Position numbers and translations under genes: made by a program. This document shows, one piece after another, positions 9,788-18,000 of a stretch of 64,000 nucleotides of DNA; position 1 is the first letter of the stretch, and the number at the start of each line of letters is the position of its first letter. The notes beneath the pieces were generated by a model. It was given only the letters and a program-made list of their open reading frames with translations. It made no database searches and was not told the origin of the DNA. The DNA lies in the NCBI GenBank assembly GCA_902571015.1, contig CACGAC010000002.1:62001-126000 (forward strand). Direction: 5' to 3'. This DNA comes from an uncultured Pelagibacteraceae bacterium. Its GTDB lineage: Bacteria > Pseudomonadota > Alphaproteobacteria > Pelagibacterales > Pelagibacteraceae.

Positions 9788-10246
9788 ATGACAAAATTCC
9801 TTAAAAAAGATCAATTATCTTCTAATTGGTATGAAATAGACGCTAAAAATGCTGTAGTAGGCAGACTAGCAACTGTCATATCAAAAATTATTAGAGGTAA
9901 AAACAAAACAACTTTCACACCACATATGGATGATGGAGATTTTGTAGTTGTAAAAAATATAGAGCAAATCAAATTCACAGGAAATAAATTTCAAAACAAA
10001 AAATACTATAGACACACAGGCCATCCTGGTGGAATAAAAGAAACTACACCTGTAAATCTTGCTAAAAAAAAACCAGGCGAAGCCCTTAAACTAGCAGTAA
10101 AAAGAATGCTACCAGGGGGAGTATTAGGAAAAAAACAACTTACTAAATTAAAAATATATGTAGGTAATGATCATCCTCACACTGCTCAAAACCCTCAAGT
10201 TATAGAGTTAAATAAATTAAATTCAAAAAATATTGTACGTAATTAA
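9788..10246 (+). CDS. rplM: 50S ribosomal protein L13
   Basis: WYEIDAKNAVVGRLATVISKIIRGKNKTTFTPHMDDGDFVVV. Confidence 0.98.
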   Translation: MTKFLKKDQLSSNWYEIDAKNAVVGRLATVISKIIRGKNKTTFTPHMDDGDFVVVKNIEQIKFTGNKFQNKKYYRHTGHPGGIKETTPVNLAKKKPGEALKLAVKRMLPGGVLGKKQLTKLKIYVGNDHPHTAQNPQVIELNKLNSKNIVRN

Positions 10247-10684
10247 ATGGAAAATACTCAAACACCAACTAAAGAATCTAAGATAAAACTGGACTTCAAA
10301 GATAGCAAGTATGCTACTGGAAGAAGAAAAACTTCAATAGCTAAAGTTTGGTTAAAAAAAGGTTCAGGTAAAATTTATGTAAATGGTAAACTTTTTAGTG
10401 ATTATTTTTCAAGTGATAATCATAAAATGCAAATAGTTAGACCTTTTGAACTTATAAATCAAGCGACAGATTATGACGTAAAGTGCAGTGTAAGAGGTGG
10501 AGGACCAACAGGACAAGCAGGAGCAATGGTTCACGGCATTTCTAAAGCTTTAGTTTTATTTGATGAAAAACTGAAATCTACACTTAAAACTGAAAAATTG
10601 ACCACCCGAGACTCCAGATCTGTTGAAAGAAAAAAACCTGGACGTAAAAAAGCTAGAAGAAGCTTTCAATTTTCTAAAAGATAA
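10247..10684 (+). CDS. rpsI: 30S ribosomal protein S9
   Basis: YATGRRKTSIAKVWLKKGSGKIYVNG ... TRDSRSVERKKPGRKKARRSFQFSKR. Confidence 0.98.
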   Translation: MENTQTPTKESKIKLDFKDSKYATGRRKTSIAKVWLKKGSGKIYVNGKLFSDYFSSDNHKMQIVRPFELINQATDYDVKCSVRGGGPTGQAGAMVHGISKALVLFDEKLKSTLKTEKLTTRDSRSVERKKPGRKKARRSFQFSKR

Positions 10685-10717
10685 TTCTTTTTTAACTTTT
10701 AACTGTTATAATATTAA

Positions 10718-11740
10718 ATGCCTAAGCTTAATGTACTAATTGCTGGATCAACTGGATATATAGGTGTTCAATTAATTAAATTATTAATTAAACATAAGAA
10801 TATTAATATAAAATATCTATGCGGAAATTCCTCAGCTGGAAAAAAAATTTCATCTTATGATATTTCGTTAAAGTCAAAAAAGTTACCAAAAATTACCAAG
10901 TATAATAAAAAATATTTGGTTAATGTTGACATTATATTTACTGCATTACCAAACGGAGAGGCTCAAGCTATCTCAAAAGATTTATTAAAAAAGAATACTT
11001 TAATTGATTTAGCTGCAGATTTTAGACTAAAAAAAGGTTCTGATTACTTAAAATGGTATAAGCAAAAACATAAGGCATTAAGTAATATTAAAAATAGTAT
11101 ATATGCTTTGCCAGAAATAACAGGAAAATTAGTAAAGAAATTTAATATTATTGGTTGCCCGGGTTGCTACCCCACATCAATACTTTTACCACTTATTCCA
11201 TTAGTTAAAAAAAGATCAATTAACTTAAATAATATCATTATAGACTCGAAATCTGGATATTCTGGAGCGGGTAGAGGAGTACACAAAAAATTCAAAAACA
11301 AAAATTTATACGAATCTCTCAGTGCATATGGAGTAGGATTTCATCGACATAATTCAGAAATTCATCAAGAATTAAAAAAAAATACATCTTCAAAAATTAA
11401 TTTTACATTTACACCTCATATTATTCCAATGTTTAGAGGAATTTTAAGTACTATTTATTTGGATTTAAAACCAGGCACTACTTTAAATAATGTCCAAAAT
11501 ATTTTGAAAAAATTTCATAAAAAGAATAAATTTGTAAAAATAAAGAGTGTTAACTCTTTTTTGAGCACAAATGATGTTATGAATACTAACTATTGCTTTA
11601 TTTCTGTCTGCAAAACTAAATTTAAAAATAAGATAATAATTTTATCAGCCATTGATAATCTTATTAAAGGAGGAGCAGGTCAAGCGGTTCAAAATATGAA
11701 TTTGAAATTTGGTTATAAAATTAGTGAGGGATTATTATGA
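10718..11740 (+). CDS. argC: N-acetyl-gamma-glutamyl-phosphate reductase
   Basis: AGSTGYIGVQLIKLL, NIIGCPGCYPTSILLPL, FTPHIIPMFRGI. Confidence 0.96.
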   Translation: MPKLNVLIAGSTGYIGVQLIKLLIKHKNINIKYLCGNSSAGKKISSYDISLKSKKLPKITKYNKKYLVNVDIIFTALPNGEAQAISKDLLKKNTLIDLAADFRLKKGSDYLKWYKQKHKALSNIKNSIYALPEITGKLVKKFNIIGCPGCYPTSILLPLIPLVKKRSINLNNIIIDSKSGYSGAGRGVHKKFKNKNLYESLSAYGVGFHRHNSEIHQELKKNTSSKINFTFTPHIIPMFRGILSTIYLDLKPGTTLNNVQNILKKFHKKNKFVKIKSVNSFLSTNDVMNTNYCFISVCKTKFKNKIIILSAIDNLIKGGAGQAVQNMNLKFGYKISEGLL

Positions 11741-11898
11741 AAAAATTACCATTATTGATCATATTACTAGTTATTTCTTGTGCCCCTGTTCAAACTGAGA
11801 AAGAAATAAACTTTTCAAAAGATCTAACTTTTGAAGAATTTAAATCAAATTTAAAAATTTACGTAGATAACAGTAATTACCCAAATATAGATGAATAA
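11737..11898 (+). CDS. small putative lipoprotein (53 aa), not in the supplied ORF track
   Basis: Read directly: MKKLPLLIILLVISCAPVQTEKEINFSKDLTFEEFKSNLKIYVDNSNYPNIDE*; lipobox-like ISC; overlaps the argC stop and hom start. Confidence 0.7.
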   Translation: MKKLPLLIILLVISCAPVQTEKEINFSKDLTFEEFKSNLKIYVDNSNYPNIDE

Positions 11899-13183
11899 AA
11901 TAGTTAACATCGCAATTGTTGGTTTAGGTCAGGTAGGCATTTATCTTTACAATGAATTAAGACTAAAAAAAAAAGAAATAGAAATTAAAACAGGAAAAAA
12001 GATAAATATAGTTGCAATATCTGCAAAAAATAGAAATAAAAAAAGAAAATATAGTATTAATAAAAAAATCTTTTATACGAACCCTTTTAAAATTTTAAAA
12101 GAAAAGAAGATAGACATTCTATTTGAGTCTATTGGTCAATCTGATGGAATTTCAAAAAAAATTGTTGTAATGGCGTTAAAAAATAAGGTTAATGTTATTA
12201 CACCAAATAAAGCTTTAATTGCAAAACATGGAAATGAATTAGCTAAATTAGCTGAGAAGAATTATGTTAATTTAGAATTTGAAGCTTCAGTTGCTGGAGG
12301 AATCCCAATACTTAGAACAATTAAAGAGGGTTTGGCTACGAACAAAATAAAAAAAGTTTATGGAATTTTAAATGGAACTACTAATTATATTTTAACCGAA
12401 ATGGAAAAATCAAATGAAAATTTTGATAAAGTTTTAAAAAAAGCTCAAGAACTAGGATATGCTGAACCTAGTAATCCTAAACTAGATTTAAACGGGTTTG
12501 ACGCGTTTGCAAAAGTAAGAATTTTGTCAGCTCTTGCATTTAATAATCAAATTTCAAACCACAAATGTATTATGGAAGGCATAGAAAATATTGATTTAAA
12601 AGATATTAAAATTGCAAATCAATTAAATCTTAGAATTAAGTTACTTGGTATATCTGAAATGATAAATAATCGATTATTTGAAACTGTTCATCCGTGTTTA
12701 GTTAGTAAAGACACATATATAGGAAATGTAAATGGTGTCATGAACGCTGTTATTACTGAAGGAAAACCTGTAGGAGAAAGTATACTTCAAGGGGAGGGTG
12801 CAGGACCAGGACCTACTTCATCTTCTTTATTATCTGATTTATTATCTATTCTAAGAGGAAATATTAAGTATTCTTTTGGAATTTCCTCAAATAAAAGAAA
12901 AGTAGTAAAAGTCTTTAATAATGACGACTACTCAAATTCTCTATATTTAAGATTTGAAGTTAAAGATAAGCAAGGTGTTTTATCTTCTATAACCAATCGA
13001 CTGGCTAAATATAAAATATCTGTAAAAAGAATAATACAAACACCTGATAAAAAAAGAAATTCAGCTACTATTGTTATAATTACCCACAAAACATCAGAAA
13101 AAAATGCTAGAAATTGTTTATCAATATTTAGAAAAAACAGAAATATTTTAAAATTTCCAACATTAATTAGACTTTATAATTAA
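11891..13183 (+). CDS. hom: homoserine dehydrogenase
   Basis: IAIVGLGQVG, NKALIAKHG, EASVAGGIPILR, GILNGTTNYIL, C-terminal ACT-like region. Confidence 0.96.
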   Translation: MNKIVNIAIVGLGQVGIYLYNELRLKKKEIEIKTGKKINIVAISAKNRNKKRKYSINKKIFYTNPFKILKEKKIDILFESIGQSDGISKKIVVMALKNKVNVITPNKALIAKHGNELAKLAEKNYVNLEFEASVAGGIPILRTIKEGLATNKIKKVYGILNGTTNYILTEMEKSNENFDKVLKKAQELGYAEPSNPKLDLNGFDAFAKVRILSALAFNNQISNHKCIMEGIENIDLKDIKIANQLNLRIKLLGISEMINNRLFETVHPCLVSKDTYIGNVNGVMNAVITEGKPVGESILQGEGAGPGPTSSSLLSDLLSILRGNIKYSFGISSNKRKVVKVFNNDDYSNSLYLRFEVKDKQGVLSSITNRLAKYKISVKRIIQTPDKKRNSATIVIITHKTSEKNARNCLSIFRKNRNILKFPTLIRLYN

Positions 13184-14079
13184 TGGAAATTTATATTAAA
13201 ATTTTTGAAGTTATTTTTCCGGTTTTTTTTGTTATTGGCGTTGGTTATTATCTTGGTAAAAAAAACCCTAAATTCGATACTAATTTCATAACAAATTTTG
13301 CTGGCAATATTGGTACACCAGCAATGATTTTTTATACAGTAACAACAACTGGAATTACTTTAGATATTTTTATTCATTATTTTATTTATGCTATAATAAT
13401 GATTGCTGGTTTTGCAATTGTTGGACTTTTACTTCTTTTTTTGCTTAAAAAAGATTTAAGTATGGAGCTTCCTCCATTAATTCTACCAAATACCGGTAAT
13501 ATGGGTGTTCCAATTTGCCTTTTTGCGTATGGTACTCAAGGTCTTGGTGTTGCTTCTGCTATAGCTTCTGTCATAATTTTGTTCCATTTTACGCTAGGTG
13601 TTTTTTTAGCAAAAAAAAGTTTTTCTTTTGATATTTTGATTAAAAGTCCACCTGTGTACGCTATTATTATATCTGTTTTCTTTTTATATTTTGAAATTGA
13701 CACACCTTTATTTCTTGAGAACACAACATTCCTTTTAACATACGCAACAATTTTCTTAGTTTTAATGTCATTAGGTATTGCTCTTACTAAATTCAAATTT
13801 TCACTAAAAAACTCAATTATTTTATCCTTATGTAGGGTAATAATAGGACCTTCAATAGCATTTGCTGTGATTTATAATTTTGATTTGTCTGGATTGGCTG
13901 CAGGTGTTTTGCTCATACAAAGCGCAATGCCCAGCGCTATATTGAATTATCTAGTTGGCAGCATGTATTCACCCAAAAAAATTGTTGATAGTGTTGCTAG
14001 TACAATAGTTGTTTCAACCTTAATGTCCTTTATAACTATTCCAATAGTTGTATTCTTTGCTTTAAAATACTTTAATTAA
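13183..14079 (+). CDS. AEC family transporter (auxin efflux carrier-like permease)
   Basis: 298 aa, about 10 TM; LPNTGNMGVPI motif. Confidence 0.85.
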   Translation: MEIYIKIFEVIFPVFFVIGVGYYLGKKNPKFDTNFITNFAGNIGTPAMIFYTVTTTGITLDIFIHYFIYAIIMIAGFAIVGLLLLFLLKKDLSMELPPLILPNTGNMGVPICLFAYGTQGLGVASAIASVIILFHFTLGVFLAKKSFSFDILIKSPPVYAIIISVFFLYFEIDTPLFLENTTFLLTYATIFLVLMSLGIALTKFKFSLKNSIILSLCRVIIGPSIAFAVIYNFDLSGLAAGVLLIQSAMPSAILNYLVGSMYSPKKIVDSVASTIVVSTLMSFITIPIVVFFALKYFN

Positions 14080-14097
14080 TCTATATCCTTTTAGTTC

Positions 14098-14949
14098 ATG
14101 AAGGCTATAACTTTCAATCTTTTAGCATGGATAATGCTTCCAATTATGGATGGATTTGCCAAGTATTTAAGTGTAAATCTTCCTGTTTTACAAATTACAT
14201 GGGCAAGGTACTTTTTTACAGTTGCATTTACTCTTCCAATTATGTTTTTCTTCTTTAGAGAAAATCTTGTTTGGACAGATAAACCAAAATTACAATTTAT
14301 AAGAGGTCTAATTCTTTTAACAGCTAATATCTGTTTTTTTTATGCAATCTCAGTAATTTCTTTAGCAAAAGCATTAACATTAGCTTTTGTTGCCCCTTTA
14401 ATTGTTACAGCTTTTTCTCCAATTTTTTTAGGAGAAAAGGTCGGTTTCAGAAGATGGTCTGCTGTAATTATTGGATTTATTGGTTCATTAGTGGTTATAA
14501 GACCTGGGTTTGTAGAAATAAACTTAGCAAGCATAGCGGCTCTTGGAACTGGAATAATGTATGGGTTTTATTTAATTATTACTCGTAAATTAAGTACTTC
14601 AGATAATCCTTTATTAACTCTTTTATTAACTGGTGTAGTAGGGGCCGTAATAGTTTCTACAGCAATGCCATATGTATGGGTTAACCCCACTTTAAATCAG
14701 TGGTCTATGATGGCTGCTATAGGGATTTTTGCCTGTATAGGTCATTTATTTTTAATATTATCTTTAAAATACGCTGATGCATCTAAATTAGCTCCATTTA
14801 GCTACTTTGAAATTATTACCAACATAATCATAGGCTATTATTTTTTTAGTGATTTCCCTGATAATTGGACTTTTTTAGGATTATTCATTATTGTATTAAG
14901 CGGTATTTATATCTCTAGGAGAGAAAAAATAGTTAAAAAGATTAAATAA
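14098..14949 (+). CDS. DMT superfamily EamA-type transporter
   Basis: About 10 TM duplicated EamA pattern (AISVISLAKALTLAFVAPLIVTAFSPIFLGEKVGFRRW). Confidence 0.88.
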   Translation: MKAITFNLLAWIMLPIMDGFAKYLSVNLPVLQITWARYFFTVAFTLPIMFFFFRENLVWTDKPKLQFIRGLILLTANICFFYAISVISLAKALTLAFVAPLIVTAFSPIFLGEKVGFRRWSAVIIGFIGSLVVIRPGFVEINLASIAALGTGIMYGFYLIITRKLSTSDNPLLTLLLTGVVGAVIVSTAMPYVWVNPTLNQWSMMAAIGIFACIGHLFLILSLKYADASKLAPFSYFEIITNIIIGYYFFSDFPDNWTFLGLFIIVLSGIYISRREKIVKKIK

Positions 14950-15388
14950 TAGGTATTATTTATTTACTAATATATAAAGTATTACATTAATTTTACATTG
15001 TAAACTATTGTATTTATTATATTTTTATAAAATTTTAGATTAGACAAAAATTTGATAGAAATGGATAATACAAATGTAAAGCATGCTTGACTTTAGCTTA
15101 AGTGCTTAAATTTTAAACTAAATCTAAAAAATATTAAATTATCGTTTAAAATCCCGACTTTTTGAGCTTAAAGAAAAGGGAGATTATGAATATTTTGGGT
15201 AGTCTAAAAGTGTTGATATAGTTAGATAGTAGAGCGATGCACTAATTGAATATAGCATTTAAACGTCCAAATAGGGGTCTATTTTAAGCGTATGCTCATA
15301 TATGGTACAACTAAAAGGTGAATTGTAATATTTTATATCAAATTAATTAAAAAGATCAAAAAACGTTGATTTTACTGGGTTTTTTAAC

Positions 15389-15413
15389 ATAAAAAATCCT
15401 TAAAATAAGGCTA
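15389..15413 (-). terminator. weak rho-independent terminator after the MGMT-family gene
   Basis: Minus strand CCTTA-TTT-TAAGG followed by ATTTTTTA. Confidence 0.4.
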
Positions 15414-15686
15414 AATGGTTGCTTTTTCAGATCTAAGTAATTTAAGCTTTTGCTTGATTCCACCTCTTCCAGAGTATCCTCCAAGAGCTCCATCTGATCT
15501 AATCACTCTATGACAGGGTATTTTTGGGGCATATGGGTTTTTAGCGCAAGCGTTAGCGACAGCACGAGCTGATTTAGGGCTTTTAATGCTAATAGCTACT
15601 TGTTTGTAAGTTTTTACCTTACCTTTAGGGATGGTTCTAAGATATTTCCAAACTTTTAATTGAAATTTAGTTCCTTTGAGTATCAT
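15411..15686 (-). CDS. methylated-DNA--[protein]-cysteine S-methyltransferase / MGMT-like protein
   Basis: FQLKVWKYLRTIPKGKVKTYKQVA ... ARAVANACAKNPYAPKIPCHRVIRSDGALGGYSGRGGIKQKLKLL (PCHRV active site); catalytic domain only. Confidence 0.9.
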   Translation of the reverse strand: MILKGTKFQLKVWKYLRTIPKGKVKTYKQVAISIKSPKSARAVANACAKNPYAPKIPCHRVIRSDGALGGYSGRGGIKQKLKLLRSEKATI

Positions 15687-15689
15687 TAG

Positions 15690-15875
15690 TCAAAAACCCC
15701 TGTTTCCTTGCACTTTTAAGGGTGCAAAGAACAGTTGTTTTGGCACGTCGTTGATGCGCTACCGCCATGCCTCCCGCTTCACATGTTCAGCGATGCTTTG
15801 CGAAGCTTTCTGCCCCCTGGAATTGTACCTCTCGGCTTTTCTCCAATTGGCCAGTTAAGAGTTGCCCCTTAATTC
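15690..15875. other. anomalous GC-rich segment of unknown nature (degenerate coding fragment or structured RNA)
   Basis: 64/120 G+C (53%) at 15721-15840 in an otherwise strongly AT-rich window; hairpin TTGCAC-n8-GTGCAA at 15709-15728 and GCTT-TGCG-AAGC near 15785-15796. Confidence 0.6.
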
Positions 15876-15967
15876 ATTATTAATTTAACCTATACTGATT
15901 TTAAAATGTATCACTTTTTAGGTGATTCTATTATTTTTCTCATTTCCTTGTGAATAGTGGGGATAAA

Positions 15968-16144
15968 TCAGGTTTTAAAAAGCAATATAAAATAGCTAAA
16001 TAAAAACAAAATTGCCATTATGCTTAAAAATATTGTATTGATACTTTTACCAGTATTTCTATATTGAATGAAACTCAAAATAATAAAACCAATTGAGCTT
16101 ATCAAAAACCATACAGCTGGAATTTCACCATCAATTGAACCCAT
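15968..16144 (-). CDS. small hypothetical membrane protein
   Basis: Internal Met start gives MGSIDGEIPAVWFLISSIGFIILSFIQYRN..., two predicted TM segments. Confidence 0.5.
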   Translation of the reverse strand: MGSIDGEIPAVWFLISSIGFIILSFIQYRNTGKSINTIFLSIMAILFLFSYFILLFKT

Positions 16145-16225
16145 AAATTTATAATTTAAACTATTGACATTATAAATCACTTGATATATTACTAACGATA
16201 ATTAATTGTTATCAATAGTAATATT

Positions 16226-17179
16226 ATGAGTGAGTTAACAACAGACCTAAAATCACTTCATGAGGCAACTTTAAATAACCTCAAAAGTTCCAAGGCAAAT
16301 AATACTTTAAGAGCTTATAAATCTGATTTTAAAGACTTTGGGGCTTTTTGTGCAAAGCATGGCTTAAATTCATTACCAACTGAGCCAAAAATAGTTTCCT
16401 TATACCTTACTCATCTCTCTAAAAATTCAAAAATAAGTACTTTAAGACGAAGATTAGTTTCAATAAGTATGGTTCATAAATTAAAAGGGCATTATTTAGA
16501 TACAAAACATCCAATCATAGTTGAAAATTTAATGGGAATAAGAAGAATTAAAGGAAGTATTCAGAAAGGTAAAAAACCATTATTAATCAATCATTTAAAA
16601 TTAATTATTAATGTAATAGATGAACAAAAAATAAATGAAATAAAAAAACTAAGAGATAAATCAATAATACTAATTGGCTTTGGAGGTGGATTTAGGAGAA
16701 CAGAACTAATTTCCATCGATCATGAAGATTTAGAATTTGTACCGGAGGGCCTAAAAATCTCTATTAAAAAATCTAAAACAGATCAATTTGGCGAGGGAAT
16801 GATTAAGGGACTACCCTACTTTACTAATGAAATTTACTGTCCTGTAACGAGTTTAAAAAAATGGTTAGAAGTTTCTCAAATTAAATCTGGACCAATTTTT
16901 AGGAGATTTTCTAAAGGCTCGTCATTAACGGATAAAAGGTTAACCGATCAGTCAGTAGTTTTATTGATAAAAGAATATTTAAATTTAGCAGGTATAGAAA
17001 ATAAAAATTTTGCAGGTCATAGTTTAAGGTCAGGTTTTGCAACAGTAGCTGCTGAATCTGGTGCTGATGAGCGAAGTATAATGGCTATGACGGGTCATAA
17101 AACAACTCAAATGGTTAGAAGATATATCAAAGAAGCTAATATATTTAAAAATAATGCACTTAATAAAGTAAAAATATAG
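16226..17179 (+). CDS. tyrosine recombinase / phage-type integrase
   Basis: Catalytic set GFRRTEL, HSLRSGFAT, GHKTTQMVRRYI; N-terminal SAM-like core-binding domain. Confidence 0.93.
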   Translation: MSELTTDLKSLHEATLNNLKSSKANNTLRAYKSDFKDFGAFCAKHGLNSLPTEPKIVSLYLTHLSKNSKISTLRRRLVSISMVHKLKGHYLDTKHPIIVENLMGIRRIKGSIQKGKKPLLINHLKLIINVIDEQKINEIKKLRDKSIILIGFGGGFRRTELISIDHEDLEFVPEGLKISIKKSKTDQFGEGMIKGLPYFTNEIYCPVTSLKKWLEVSQIKSGPIFRRFSKGSSLTDKRLTDQSVVLLIKEYLNLAGIENKNFAGHSLRSGFATVAAESGADERSIMAMTGHKTTQMVRRYIKEANIFKNNALNKVKI

Positions 17180-17999
17180 ATTGTATTTTACAAGACAAGA
17201 GACCAAGTATATATCCAATAGTTATATTAGGTTCTCTTAATGGTCCATTATATTTAGTTTTTGATTTTAAATAATGTTTTTTAAAAAACTTTGTTGTAAT
17301 TCCCCATTTTTTTAAAAATGTTTTGTCCCCTCTATTTTGAATTAAATTTTTTTTCTTTCTAGTTGTTAACGAACCAAAATGATAAACTTTAAAATGATTT
17401 AAACCCTTAAATATTCTCACCCCTTCTTTCCATAATTTCATATTAAAATCTGGATCAGAACCTATGCCAGGATTAAATTCTTCACTAAAACCACCTACTT
17501 TATCCCACATTTTTTTTGAAACTAAATGTGGAGCAAAATGAGTACCTTGATGATCGTAAAAATTAATATTTTTGTATTTAGATAATAACTCATCCTCTTT
17601 AAAAGTATCTAGATCGACTCCAAAATTATAAACTATATGACCAGAATTAGGTTCAATCATAGTACCAGACAGATAGAAATCGTCATGATTGAAGCTTTTA
17701 ACTTCATCTAACAAAACTTTATCCCAATTTGGACAAAAATACATATCATCATGACTATAAAGGATATATCGTTTCGATACTAATCTTGCAGCTTTATTTA
17801 TTGAAGAACATAAACCAATATTTTTATCTGATATTGTATGTTTGTAATTGTTAGCTTTAACAAAATTTAATGTGCCGTCTGAACCATCATTAATATGTAT
17901 TATTATTTCATGCTTAAAAGAAGAATTTTTTTCTAAACTTTTTAAACAAAGTTTTAGATAATCTAAATTATTATAAGTTGGTATTAATATGGAAATCAT
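17160..17999 (-). CDS. glycosyltransferase family 2
   Basis: ISILIPTYNNLDYLKLCLKSL, HINDGSDG, YSHDDMYFCPNWD. Confidence 0.92.
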   Translation of the reverse strand: MISILIPTYNNLDYLKLCLKSLEKNSSFKHEIIIHINDGSDGTLNFVKANNYKHTISDKNIGLCSSINKAARLVSKRYILYSHDDMYFCPNWDKVLLDEVKSFNHDDFYLSGTMIEPNSGHIVYNFGVDLDTFKEDELLSKYKNINFYDHQGTHFAPHLVSKKMWDKVGGFSEEFNPGIGSDPDFNMKLWKEGVRIFKGLNHFKVYHFGSLTTRKKKNLIQNRGDKTFLKKWGITTKFFKKHYLKSKTKYNGPLREPNITIGYILGLLSCKIQSIFLLY

Positions 18000-18000
18000 T

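Noticed and set aside
15676-15858. 60-aa + strand ORF in the GC-rich patch as a protein-coding gene
   Set aside because: No RBS, overlaps the MGMT-like start antisense, no recognisable motif; kept as an unexplained element instead
15690-15875. GC-rich patch as tmRNA, SRP RNA, RNase P RNA or an integron attC site
   Set aside because: I could not find a T-loop GGTTCRA, the SRP GGAAG core, the RNase P GAGGAAAGTCC core, or paired RYYYAAC/GTTRRRY core sites
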